Below are positions 17,842-26,588 of a DNA stretch of 64,000 nt, piece by piece (position 1 is the stretch's first letter; each line of letters opens with the position of its first letter). The DNA is from an uncultured Roseburia sp. (GTDB taxonomy: Bacteria; Bacillota; Clostridia; Lachnospirales; Lachnospiraceae): the NCBI GenBank assembly GCA_945787015.1, contig CALZGM010000012.1:1-64000 (forward strand). Reading direction: 5' to 3'. Made by a program: the position numbers and the translations under genes. The notes under the pieces are model-generated. The model did not search any database. It saw only the letters and a program-made list of their open reading frames with translations, and was not told the DNA's origin.

Positions 17842-19458
17842 ATGGCAAAGAAAGTAACCGTCATCCGGGGAACAGCCGGTACCGAAAAGGTGCTGGAAAG
17901 ACCAAAGATGAGAGTGTGCGGATATGCCAGAGTCAGCACGGGAAGTAGCAAGCAGGCTGAATCCTACGCCACACAGGTAGAATATTACACCACAAAGATT
18001 GAAAGAAATCCCATGTGGGAGTTTGCTGGAGTTTATGCGGATGAAGCACTCACCGGTACAAAGGTAAAGGGCAGGGAAGAATTTCAAACCATGATAGAAG
18101 CCTGTGAGGACAGGGATATAGACCTGATTCTGACCAAATCCATCACAAGATTTGCAAGAAACACCGTGGAATGTATCCAGACTATACGAAGGCTGAAAGA
18201 AATTGGTGTCGGCATCTACTTTGAAAAAGAAAATTTGAACACATTAACGGAAAAGAGTGAACTGATGCTGACCCTGCTGGCATCCATTGCACAGGGGGAA
18301 TCGGAAGACTTCTCAAGTAACAATCGCTGGGCAATCGAGAAGCGGTTCCGGGACGGAACCTTTATCATTGGAACACCGGCTTATGGATACCGGAAGGATG
18401 AGGATGGAAACCTTATCATAGAAGAATCCGAGGCAGAGGTGGTACGGTGGATTTTCGAAGCCTACTTAAACGGAATGGGAACCTACATGATAACAAAGGA
18501 ACTGAACCAGAGAGGTATACCGACCATCCGGGAAAGTGAGAAATGGCAGGACAGCGTGATAAAGGAAATCTTAAAGAACCCGGTGTATGAAGGAAATCGC
18601 CTGCAGCAGAGGACGTATACGGAAACACAGTTCCCTTTTGTCAGAAGGAAGAACACAGGTCAGAGGAACCAATATCTTATAACGGATGCCCATCCATCGA
18701 TAATAACCCATGAGGAGGCAGAGGCAGTAAGGAATGTCATGGAGTACCGTACAAACACACTGCATATGAATGAAACAGACTACCAGAAGCGGTATCTGTT
18801 CTCAGGCATAATACGATGTGAAGAATGCGGAAGCCATTTCCGCAGACAGAAAATATACATAGGGAAGCCCTACGAGAAAATCATCTGGACATGCCGCAGA
18901 CATGTGGAGAACAAAGAGTCCTGTGCTATGAAAGCCGTCAGGGAGGATAGGATACAGCAGGCATTTATGGATATGTGGAACAAGCTGTTCACAAATCAGG
19001 GAACCCTGTTGGAACCCTTGCTAAGGGAACTGAGAGAGCTTGCAGCAGGCAGACCGAATACAGAAGAAATGGAACAACTGGATAGAGAAATACACAACTT
19101 AAGTGAGCAGAGCCGAATCCTGAATCAAGTCATGAAGAAAGGATATATGGACTCTGCTCTTTTTATGGAGAGCAACAGCCAGATTATCCAGAAACTGACA
19201 GAATGCAGAAGAAAGAAAATCCTATTATCCAGAAAGCAGAAGAGGACAAAAGAAATCGTCTGGACGGAACAACTTATTGGATTGCTTGCGGAACAGACGG
19301 AGCCGCTTAGTAAATTTGACGAAAACCTCTTCAAGCTGACTGTAAAAGAGATAAGCGTATCAAAAGAGCATGACATCACCTTCTGCCTTCATAACGGGTT
19401 GAAACTGACAGAGAAAGGGGCGGATGAAAATGCAGTGGCACATGCCGATTGGCTATAA
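17842..19458 (+). CDS. Large serine recombinase, first of three
   Basis: About 538 residues from ATG 17842, with AAAGGAG nine bases upstream. The N-terminal resolvase domain has GYARVSTG with the nucleophile S32, followed by a recombinase domain, a zinc ribbon (CEECG ... CRRHVENKESC) and a C-terminal coiled coil. It should cut and join DNA at attachment sites through a 5' phosphoserine intermediate. The 3' end overlaps the next gene by 35 bases in another frame. It resembles the TnpX/TndX-type transposon recombinases. Confidence 0.9.
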   Translation: MAKKVTVIRGTAGTEKVLERPKMRVCGYARVSTGSSKQAESYATQVEYYTTKIERNPMWEFAGVYADEALTGTKVKGREEFQTMIEACEDRDIDLILTKSITRFARNTVECIQTIRRLKEIGVGIYFEKENLNTLTEKSELMLTLLASIAQGESEDFSSNNRWAIEKRFRDGTFIIGTPAYGYRKDEDGNLIIEESEAEVVRWIFEAYLNGMGTYMITKELNQRGIPTIRESEKWQDSVIKEILKNPVYEGNRLQQRTYTETQFPFVRRKNTGQRNQYLITDAHPSIITHEEAEAVRNVMEYRTNTLHMNETDYQKRYLFSGIIRCEECGSHFRRQKIYIGKPYEKIIWTCRRHVENKESCAMKAVREDRIQQAFMDMWNKLFTNQGTLLEPLLRELRELAAGRPNTEEMEQLDREIHNLSEQSRILNQVMKKGYMDSALFMESNSQIIQKLTECRRKKILLSRKQKRTKEIVWTEQLIGLLAEQTEPLSKFDENLFKLTVKEISVSKEHDITFCLHNGLKLTEKGADENAVAHADWL

Positions 19459-20341
19459 GGTCATAGATGGAAAAATCACAGTATGCGAGGAAAACAGAGA
19501 GATTGTAGAAGAAATATTTAGGGATTATGCCAGTGGAGTCTCCGCTACAAGGATTGCAGAAGGATTAAAGGCAAGAGACATTAAAAATGCACAGGATAGG
19601 GTAACCTGGACCCATGTGTCTATTGGCAAGATATTGGAAAATCACAATTACCTCGGTACAGAATACTATCCGCAAATCATCGAAACAGAACTGTTTGACA
19701 GGGTACAGAAACGCAGGGAACAGATACGGACAGAAGGTGGCAAAGGCAGCCACAGACCGGACAGGGATGTGAGAATCCTGTTTGGAGGTGTTATCACCTG
19801 TGCAGAGTGCGGAGCAGTATACAGCCATATCCAGCCACGCAATAAAAAAAGAGCCTGTGGTATTCCAAAATGGAAATGCAAGAATTATGTGTATCAGAAC
19901 CGCCTGACCTGCGCAGGGGGATTTATTTCAGACGAGCAGGTAAAGGATGTTTGTGTAAGCGCTATCAACCGAATTATACGGGATAGAAAGCTAATGAATC
20001 CGCCAAAAGAGGAAGAAGAACAGGTCAGTACAGAATACAGAAAACTGGACCGCAGGATAACAGAGGCAAAGGAGGCACAGTTCCAGAAAACATCACATGC
20101 TGATCTCATGGAACTTTTATATGACAGAGCATCGGAACGCTACCGGACATTAGGGATAAGAGACGGTGATTATAAAACAAAAGAAATGCAGCAAATCCTT
20201 GCAGGCAGGGAAGAACTGGTGGAGTTCGATGAAGAATTATACCGGAATCTGATTGCACAGATTGTGGTTTATAAGGATCAGATGGCAGAAGTGGTATTTA
20301 TAAATGGAAGCCGGATTAAAACAGGATACGCCGACAAATAG
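19424..20341 (+). CDS. Serine recombinase-like protein lacking the catalytic domain
   Basis: A 305-residue protein that begins directly in the recombinase domain (HMPIGYKVIDGKITV), continues with the zinc ribbon (CAECG ... CKNYVYQNRLTC) and ends in a coiled coil. There is no resolvase domain and no nucleophilic serine. It has its own GGGGCGG-type ribosome site and a full downstream frame, and it keeps its place between two complete recombinases, so it is probably functional as a DNA-binding partner rather than a random truncation. Confidence 0.85.
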   Translation: MKMQWHMPIGYKVIDGKITVCEENREIVEEIFRDYASGVSATRIAEGLKARDIKNAQDRVTWTHVSIGKILENHNYLGTEYYPQIIETELFDRVQKRREQIRTEGGKGSHRPDRDVRILFGGVITCAECGAVYSHIQPRNKKRACGIPKWKCKNYVYQNRLTCAGGFISDEQVKDVCVSAINRIIRDRKLMNPPKEEEEQVSTEYRKLDRRITEAKEAQFQKTSHADLMELLYDRASERYRTLGIRDGDYKTKEMQQILAGREELVEFDEELYRNLIAQIVVYKDQMAEVVFINGSRIKTGYADK

Positions 20342-20362
20342 GTATCCGGAAAGGAGAGACAT

Positions 20363-22003
20363 ATGGAAGAGACAGCAGTAAAAAAGAAGATTTCCATGAT
20401 ACCTGCCAAAGCACAGTATGACCGGGATGTCAAGCTGACGGAGAAGAAACTGAGGGTAGCGGCATACTGCCGGGTCAGTACGGAACTGGAACAGCAGGAA
20501 AGCAGTTACGAGGCACAGGTGGAGTATTACACGGAAAAGATAGAGGAAAATCCTAACTGGAAGAACGCAGGTATTTATGCTGATGATGGAAAGAGTGCAA
20601 CGAACACTAAAAAGAGAGATGACTTCAATGCCATGATTAAGGATGCACTGGACGGAAAAATCGACATGATCCTTACCAAGTCCGTCAGCCGTTTCGCAAG
20701 AAACACGGTAGACGCCCTGATGACGATTCGAAAACTGAAAGAAAAAAACGTGGCAGTGGTTTTTGAGAAAGAGGGGGTTAATACTTTAGAGGGCACAGGA
20801 GAAATCCTGATTACCATCCTAAGCAGTCTGGCGCAGGAGGAAAGCCGAAACATCAGTGAGAACACCAGATGGGGAGTGGTAAGAAGATTTGAAAAAGGGA
20901 AGGTCATCGTAAACCATAATAAATTTATGGGATACACCAAGAATGAGAACGGAGAGCTGGTCATCGTACCAGAGGAGGCGGAGATCGTAAAGCTGGTATT
21001 CCGGCTTTATCTGGAAGGCTACAGCACAGCCAAAATCGGCAGTTATCTGGAGGAGCATCAGATTAAAACGGCGACCGGACAGGAGAAGTGGTATGACTCG
21101 GTTATCATGAAAATGTTAAAAAACGAGAAATACATGGGAGATGCCCTGCTGCAGAAAACCTACACGGTGGACTTCATGACCAAGAAAAAGGTAATGAACA
21201 ATGGTATCGTCCCACAGTATTATGTGGAAAATGACCATGAGGCAATCATACCGAAGGAATTATTTTACCGGGTACAGGAAGAAATCATGCGGCGATCTTC
21301 CATGTGCAAAGCTGCAGTGACCAGAAAGAAGAATCAGAAAAGCAAGTATTCCTCCGGTTACGCACTGACCGGAATCCTGCTATGCGGAAAATGCGGACAG
21401 GAATACCGCAGAGTCACATGGGCGAGAAACGGAAGAAAGAAGATTGTCTGGAGATGCTCAAATCGGCTGACCAATGGAGTGAAGAAATGTGGTGACTCAG
21501 AGACATTGGAAGAGGAAGCATTAAACAGGGCGGTCATGGAGGCCATCCACCGGATTACCAGAAATGATGGAGATTTTGTAGGTGCCTTCCGACAGAATGT
21601 CATACGGGTGATTGGCAACTACGGAAAGGAACAGGAGCCAGATGAATATGAGGACAAGATAAAAGCAAAACAGCAAGAAATGGTGGCGCTGATAGCCGAG
21701 AACGCAAAGACAGGCTCTTACACGCAGGAATTTGATGAACGCTATCGGAGCATTGCAGAGGAAATCGAAATCTTAAAGAAGGAGCAGACAGAGGCCAGAA
21801 AGAAGAAAAGACTGGCAGAAAGTTATGAGCAGAGAGTAAAAGAAATGGATGCATTCATAAAGGGAAGCACCTGCCAGATACCGGAATTTGACAATGACCT
21901 TGTCAGAAGATTGATTTCAAGCATCAAAGTAGTCTCTGCAGAGAAACTGATTATCCAGTTTCAGTCGGGAATTGTCATGGAACAGGAAATCAGATATGAC
22001 TAA
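20363..22003 (+). CDS. Large serine recombinase, third of three
   Basis: A 546-residue complete large serine recombinase: AAYCRVSTE with nucleophile S39, LTKSVSRFARNTVDAL, the EGVNT and SLAQEESRNISENTRWG blocks of the catalytic domain, a recombinase domain, a zinc ribbon (CGKCG ... CSNRLTNGVKKC) and a coiled coil near 420-490. ATG follows GGAAAGGAGAG. The three genes are closely spaced and probably co-transcribed. A terminator follows at 22064. Confidence 0.9.
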   Translation: MEETAVKKKISMIPAKAQYDRDVKLTEKKLRVAAYCRVSTELEQQESSYEAQVEYYTEKIEENPNWKNAGIYADDGKSATNTKKRDDFNAMIKDALDGKIDMILTKSVSRFARNTVDALMTIRKLKEKNVAVVFEKEGVNTLEGTGEILITILSSLAQEESRNISENTRWGVVRRFEKGKVIVNHNKFMGYTKNENGELVIVPEEAEIVKLVFRLYLEGYSTAKIGSYLEEHQIKTATGQEKWYDSVIMKMLKNEKYMGDALLQKTYTVDFMTKKKVMNNGIVPQYYVENDHEAIIPKELFYRVQEEIMRRSSMCKAAVTRKKNQKSKYSSGYALTGILLCGKCGQEYRRVTWARNGRKKIVWRCSNRLTNGVKKCGDSETLEEEALNRAVMEAIHRITRNDGDFVGAFRQNVIRVIGNYGKEQEPDEYEDKIKAKQQEMVALIAENAKTGSYTQEFDERYRSIAEEIEILKKEQTEARKKKRLAESYEQRVKEMDAFIKGSTCQIPEFDNDLVRRLISSIKVVSAEKLIIQFQSGIVMEQEIRYD

Positions 22004-22063
22004 GAAAAAGGCAGGGATGGCAACTGAATAAGGAAAGCGTTATTCCTGCCGGTTTGCGGTAAT

Positions 22064-22095
22064 AATAAAATGCCCGATGGTTCGGGCGTTTTATT
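22064..22095 (+). terminator. Intrinsic terminator after the recombinases
   Basis: A GC-rich core GCCCGA/TCGGGC with a TGGT loop, extended by an A-rich arm pairing with the following TTTTATT. It marks the end of the recombinase operon. The rest of 22004-22217 has no gene. Confidence 0.8.
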
Positions 22096-22217
22096 GTTGG
22101 CGTAAATGAAAAGATATAAAATACAGATTGTAGAAAGACAGTACCATCAAGTATAATATAGACAAGGATACAAAGATAGAGAAAGCAGTTGTAATTGGTA
22201 TTAAGAAGGGAGCTTAA

Positions 22218-22995
22218 ATGATAATTGATGTTTCAGATATAAGCACAATTCCTATGGAAATAGAACAAAAAATATTGGGGAGATTTCAAAAAATGCCTCA
22301 TAGCATAGTATCTAAGATTAAGGCATGTAAAATTGAATATGATAAGGATGTAAATTGTGCAATAGAAGATTATATGGGACCGAGTTCGGCATATTACTTT
22401 TACAGAGAACTGTGTGTGCTGTTTGAGAAGTATGAGATGATTTGCTATCATTCAACTAAAACACTTGATGAGAATATAATTTTCACATCTGGTCTTCAGA
22501 CGAATGAGTGGGATGCATATAGCGCACATATTATTAAAACATTACATACTCTTGAAGTTTCAGAGGAAGAAATTACTCAAGCAGTTGAAGCTATAAAAAG
22601 GAAATATGATTGGAAATATCCTTCGCATGGCAGAGAACTGCAACTATGCTTTTATTCAGATATAGGTCTCTTAAGTGAAGATATGCATGCTGGATACGAA
22701 CAATTCTGCGAAAATATTGGTGGAGAATTGGCAAGGGATGCATTAAAGAATGAGTATCCACAGTTATATGAATATTTGAGAGTAAATGGAAAGGCATTTT
22801 TAGTAAAATTTAAAATACCGTTTTCTAGTATAAAGGATTATAATATACCAGTTTGTTTCTTATTTTGCAGGAAAGTATTTTTGGAACTATGATTATGAAA
22901 TTCATTTTGACGGAAATACGGATAAGGGAATACCGGCAAGTAATATTGTAGAGCTTATACCATATACGGTAAATAGGTATTATTTTTATGAATAA
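22218..22995 (+). pseudogene. Frameshifted gene upstream of the RES gene
   Basis: The first frame encodes 224 residues and stops at 22892. A continuation in a second frame (FVSYFAGKYFWNYDYEIHF) runs in register to TAA at 22995, so a one-base change near 22850 has broken a protein of about 258 residues. An AAGGGAG site precedes ATG 22218. YHSTKTLDENIIFTSGL and NIVELIPY recall the His-Thr loop and late strand of ADP-ribosyltransferase-like or RES-like folds, but I am not sure. It lies 14 bases before the RES-domain gene and could be its partner. Sequencing error is the alternative. Confidence 0.65.
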
Positions 22996-23009
22996 GGGAA
23001 GGTAGATGT

Positions 23010-24269
23010 ATGTTTAATCAAATGTATTTAGCAATAGAACAAAATAAACTTAAAAGCAGGTTTGGAGGAACAGTTACAACTGCTATTCTGGAAGTATTAA
23101 ATAGGGAAACTGATGTGAAACATCAGGAATGTATCTATCAAGTGTTGTCCCGATTTAATGCTACAGTAAAAGCAGTAGAAGAGGCAATTGGAATTAGTCC
23201 AACAGAAGAAGAGTGGTCAGAGTACGAAGAAGAATACCACGATATGTATATCAACATTTTGTTGAATAATCTTAATAAGTTGTATTTCAGATTTGGAAAG
23301 ACAAATTTTATGGAGGAGTATTCTCAAGTTTATTGGCAGCATACACAAGAATTTATTTTGCAGTTATGGAAGGAACTTCCAGATGGGAAAAGTGTTGCCG
23401 CTAATGAAGCAAGTTTTATAAAGATATTTGATGATTTTTTTTCTGAAACAATGAAAGCATTTCCGGATTTCATTGTAAAACAGTTGAGAGAATTCCAAAA
23501 TTTATATAGAGCAAGTCGATATAATGTATTTGACAATTACAAATACATTATTCCTGATCCAGCATATTGCCATGATACTAGATGGAATGAAGATGGAGAA
23601 GCATTTCTTTATTTAGCATATGATAATGAAAGACAGGATTGCCAGAATATAAAGCTTGCCCAGAAAACATGCTTTGAGGAGTTAAGAGCTAAAAATGGAG
23701 AACAACTTTCGGTATGTAAATTTAAAGTAGTACATAAAAGAGTTAAGATATTGGACTTGTCATATGATGGTATTGATTATGATGAGCAATTAGAAAAATT
23801 AACAGAATCTGAGCATGATTACAAAGAAAAAATAATGCAGGTGATTAAGGATAAGCCTAAGCTAAAGAATCGAATGGTGCTGTATGCGAAGAATAAAGAT
23901 GAGGAATCATTCAGAGCAGAGTTGGAACGAATACAGAAAAAGCTAGGCTTAGATAGAGAAATACACCAGCAGGTACAGTTACAACTTTCAAAGATTTTGA
24001 TAGGAAATATCTGTGATTCGATTTTTTATGCTGTGGATAAAGAGGATGATCCTAAGTTAGAAGCATATATCCCTTTTAGAGCATTTAGCAGATACCTGAT
24101 GGCTAAGGGATTTGGTGGAGTAGCCTACAGAAGTACAAGAATGGCATTGATTGGTTTGCAAGGAAAATGTGTTACTCTTTTCAATGTTGAAGATGCAACA
24201 TATATTGACGGTGAGATGGAAGTATATGAGTATCAGCAGGATGGCTGCAAGTTTATAACAAAATACTAG
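23010..24269 (+). CDS. RES-domain protein (NAD-degrading toxin-like)
   Basis: A 419-residue protein. Its C-terminal half follows the RES pattern: YRASRYNVFDNYKYIIP (first Arg), then RWNEDGEAFLYLAYD, a HKRVKILDLSYD strand, and YIPFRAFSRYLMAKGFGGVA with YRSTRMALIGLQGKCVTLF (the late serine/threonine block). RES proteins such as MbcT are known to consume NAD+. The N-terminal 160 residues are helical and acidic and may be a sensing or HEPN/RES N-terminal-type domain. A typical RES toxin is near 150-250 residues, so this is a long, multi-domain form. No classical Xre-type antitoxin lies next to it; flanking genes are a broken gene and a coiled-coil protein. Confidence 0.65.
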   Translation: MFNQMYLAIEQNKLKSRFGGTVTTAILEVLNRETDVKHQECIYQVLSRFNATVKAVEEAIGISPTEEEWSEYEEEYHDMYINILLNNLNKLYFRFGKTNFMEEYSQVYWQHTQEFILQLWKELPDGKSVAANEASFIKIFDDFFSETMKAFPDFIVKQLREFQNLYRASRYNVFDNYKYIIPDPAYCHDTRWNEDGEAFLYLAYDNERQDCQNIKLAQKTCFEELRAKNGEQLSVCKFKVVHKRVKILDLSYDGIDYDEQLEKLTESEHDYKEKIMQVIKDKPKLKNRMVLYAKNKDEESFRAELERIQKKLGLDREIHQQVQLQLSKILIGNICDSIFYAVDKEDDPKLEAYIPFRAFSRYLMAKGFGGVAYRSTRMALIGLQGKCVTLFNVEDATYIDGEMEVYEYQQDGCKFITKY

Positions 24270-24305
24270 AAGAAAAACAAAGATATATAAGGGAGAAAGA
24301 GTACA

Positions 24306-24770
24306 ATGGAGAATCTAGAAAGCAGAAACGAATATGACAGAATCGGTGAGATGAATCATCAGCTGTATATTATGAAGAAGAATAATAAAGCACTTCGTTC
24401 AAAATGGAGACAATCTAGAGAAATGCTAGAAGAGGTCATGAAAACGTTGAGTGATAAAGAAAATAAGTTGAAAGAGGCATTAGATAATTCAATTACAGCA
24501 TTACTCCGTATGCAGGTACAAGAAGATAATGCTCCATTAAAGAAAATCAAGTTAGATAAGATGAATGGGGAACCTGTATGGGTAGTGAGTTATGATCATG
24601 ATGGAAGGTGGGGCATCGTCAACAGTAGCCGTGAATCTGTAATTTTCCCGACAATTGATGGAGTGGAAGAAGAATATTGGTTTGATGGTAATTACATCTT
24701 TCGCTTTAAAAAGGAAATTAAGGATTATTCAAAGCTATTAGAAAAGTATGGTTTGAAAGACGAAGAGTAA
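24306..24770 (+). CDS. Coiled-coil protein of unknown function
   Basis: A 154-residue protein. Residues 10-75 form a charged coiled coil and the C-terminus is a small beta-rich domain (PVWVVSYDHDGRWGIVNSS, then EEEYWFDGNYIFRFK). A good AAGGGAG site precedes the ATG. It lies 36 bases after the RES gene and reads in the same direction, so it may be an accessory or immunity protein, but nothing in the sequence proves that. Confidence 0.55.
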   Translation: MENLESRNEYDRIGEMNHQLYIMKKNNKALRSKWRQSREMLEEVMKTLSDKENKLKEALDNSITALLRMQVQEDNAPLKKIKLDKMNGEPVWVVSYDHDGRWGIVNSSRESVIFPTIDGVEEEYWFDGNYIFRFKKEIKDYSKLLEKYGLKDEE

Positions 24771-24857
24771 TAAACTGTAGACTTGTTCAAGAAGACATTA
24801 TAAATGAAGTTTTGAGAAAAAAATTAAAATAGTGGGGTCACGAAATGGAGGGATACA

Positions 24858-25418
24858 ATGGCGATATCGGCATATAGAGATAATCTTATACAGACAGTGC
24901 TAGATAATTCTTATGGTAACACATGGGAGGAAGCTATTAATGAATGGGAAATTACAGACTGGGTAGAAGATAGAAGCAGGAAGGGAAGTTGTATTTGTGG
25001 AAAAGAAGAACTCAAATATTTATACGAAATACATAATGTTGTTACAGATAAATATTTGTATCCAATAGGAAGTTCGTGTATTACAAAGTTTGAACGAGAG
25101 GATTTGTGTGAAGAAACTTCCGTTGCGGAGGGGATGTTTAAGTTACTTCATGCCGTTGAACAAAATGCGTATCTAGAATTATCCCCAGATTTATTTAGCA
25201 GAAAACTGCTTCGAGCGTTATATGAAAGAGGAGCATTTGTTCCAAATAAATTTAATAATTATGATGGAGCAAATGATTATGAGTTTATGCTGAAAATGTT
25301 TAATAAGCGTGATAAAAGCGGTATTACTCCATTTCAAGAGAAAAAAATAAAAGCTATTCTTTTGAATTCTATAAAACCTTATTTACAGAGGAAATTAGAA
25401 AATAAAATTGTGCGGTAA
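24858..25418 (+). CDS. Small putative zinc-binding protein of unknown function
   Basis: A 186-residue protein. Near its N-terminus CICGKEELKYLYEIHNVVT and YPIGSSCITKFERE form a compact knuckle with three cysteines, similar to small proteins often seen in phages and mobile elements. The rest is helical. ATG follows GGAGGG. The function is unknown; the context is an accessory gene cluster. Confidence 0.6.
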   Translation: MAISAYRDNLIQTVLDNSYGNTWEEAINEWEITDWVEDRSRKGSCICGKEELKYLYEIHNVVTDKYLYPIGSSCITKFEREDLCEETSVAEGMFKLLHAVEQNAYLELSPDLFSRKLLRALYERGAFVPNKFNNYDGANDYEFMLKMFNKRDKSGITPFQEKKIKAILLNSIKPYLQRKLENKIVR

Positions 25419-25502
25419 AATAAGATTAAAATATAGAATTTGAATGGAAAACGGTGAAATAAGAAGAAAAGAAATTTACTTACAAAAATTGAGGATGCAT
25501 AT

Positions 25503-25962
25503 ATGGATTATTTAGAAATGAGTTGAAAAGATATACGGTACCATCACGAACTTTGTTCGAAAAACATCGGATATATGAAACAAGTGGGAAAGTGATGGAT
25601 ATGTTTGAGGCTGTAAAGGTCAAATATGTTTATAAGGATGAATATGTATATATCCAGCTTGAAAGAAAAAGGAACAGTATGCTAAATATTGTGATTTTAA
25701 AATTCTTGATAGAAAAGATAAGTATAAACCTAATGAGGAATTTTATATTGGACTAGAATACAACGAAATTGGAATAATTGATTTAGACAATGAGCCGTCT
25801 GTTTATATTAAGAAGTGTAAGGTACCTAAGAAAATGGTTTTGGAAGAGATGGAGGTAAAAAAATATTGGTTAAAAAATGATTTCTTACTTAGAAGTAAGT
25901 TTATGATACGTTTTAGTGAGGTGCAATATGGAAGAGAAGTTAATGCAAGAGAGTTTTCATGA
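25503..25962 (+). pseudogene. Broken gene of unknown function, two frameshifts
   Basis: An ATG at 25503 reads only seven codons. The coding signal then continues in a second frame (ELKRYTVPSRTLFEKHRIYE ...) from about 25520 and in a third (KEQYAKYCDFKILDRKDKY ...) from the A-run at 25666-25670 to TGA at 25962. Put together it makes a protein of roughly 150 residues with a beta-rich look. No family is recognised. The 3' end overlaps the next gene. Confidence 0.55.
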
Positions 25963-26548
25963 TTTATATAATGTTTTTGCGAAAAGGGCAGAAGAAAAAA
26001 ATAAGGAGATTAGAATAAAGTTTAAAGATAATCAGATAGGATTTGCTTCTAAAGAAATGATATCGTTTGTGGTGTCGGAGTGTCTAATGGAAGATGTAGA
26101 GACTATTTATGAGTTGAAGAACAAGGGTGCTAGTGATAGATACACAGATTGTATTATTAGAAATATGTGTGAGCAAGTAATTGAGTATATATACATAATG
26201 AATCATTCGGAATTAATTCCAGAATATTTTGGAGAAAATTTAAATGACGAGTGGAATGGAAAGAATTTATTTAAAGGTCTTAGACGTACTGGTGGAGCGA
26301 GGTTCAAAGAAAGAAAAAGTGTTAGTGAAATGTCGGTAGATATAGGGGAAAAAACATCTGATGATGAAAAGGTTTCGCTGTATGATATTTATAGTGTAAA
26401 AGCGGAATATGAACATCACTCCTACTTTCATCACATGTTGAATACAATATGCTACGTGAATGATGAAAATGAAAGTGCGGAAGAAATGGATTATATGTAC
26501 CTAATCTATATTTTGACAGCTTTTATAAGGACGTATGATACAGTCTAA
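25928..26548 (+). CDS. Helical protein of unknown function
   Basis: About 206 residues from ATG 25928; a GTG at 25916 in the same frame is the alternative. It is mostly helical and acidic with no signal peptide or membrane segment. A central loop KNLFKGLRRTGGARFKERK is strongly basic and could contact nucleic acid. A His-rich EYEHHSYFHHMLN lies near the C-terminus. I do not recognise the family. A hairpin follows directly. Confidence 0.55.
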   Translation: MEEKLMQESFHDLYNVFAKRAEEKNKEIRIKFKDNQIGFASKEMISFVVSECLMEDVETIYELKNKGASDRYTDCIIRNMCEQVIEYIYIMNHSELIPEYFGENLNDEWNGKNLFKGLRRTGGARFKERKSVSEMSVDIGEKTSDDEKVSLYDIYSVKAEYEHHSYFHHMLNTICYVNDENESAEEMDYMYLIYILTAFIRTYDTV

Positions 26549-26550
26549 AA

Positions 26551-26577
26551 GTAAGCGCCCAATTATTGGGCGCTTAC
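26551..26577. terminator. GC-rich hairpin
   Basis: A perfect 12-base stem, GTAAGCGCCCAA with TTGGGCGCTTAC, and a three-base loop, immediately after the preceding stop codon. There is no T-tract, so termination may be partial. Confidence 0.6.
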
Positions 26578-26588
26578 AAAGGAAAATT

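Larger units (their letters stand above)
16363..22106 (+). mobile_element. Serine-recombinase integrated unit (putative boundaries)
   Basis: The unit holds a GC-richer non-coding leader, two small genes and three large serine recombinases. Its base composition and codon use differ from the AT-rich genes on either side. Both proposed ends fall just after a terminator hairpin, at a shared GCGTAAA (16363-16369 and 22100-22106), which could be a remnant of the attachment core. No conjugation or cargo genes are present, so this is either a minimal mobile unit or the deleted end of a larger conjugative element. Boundaries are approximate. Confidence 0.45.
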
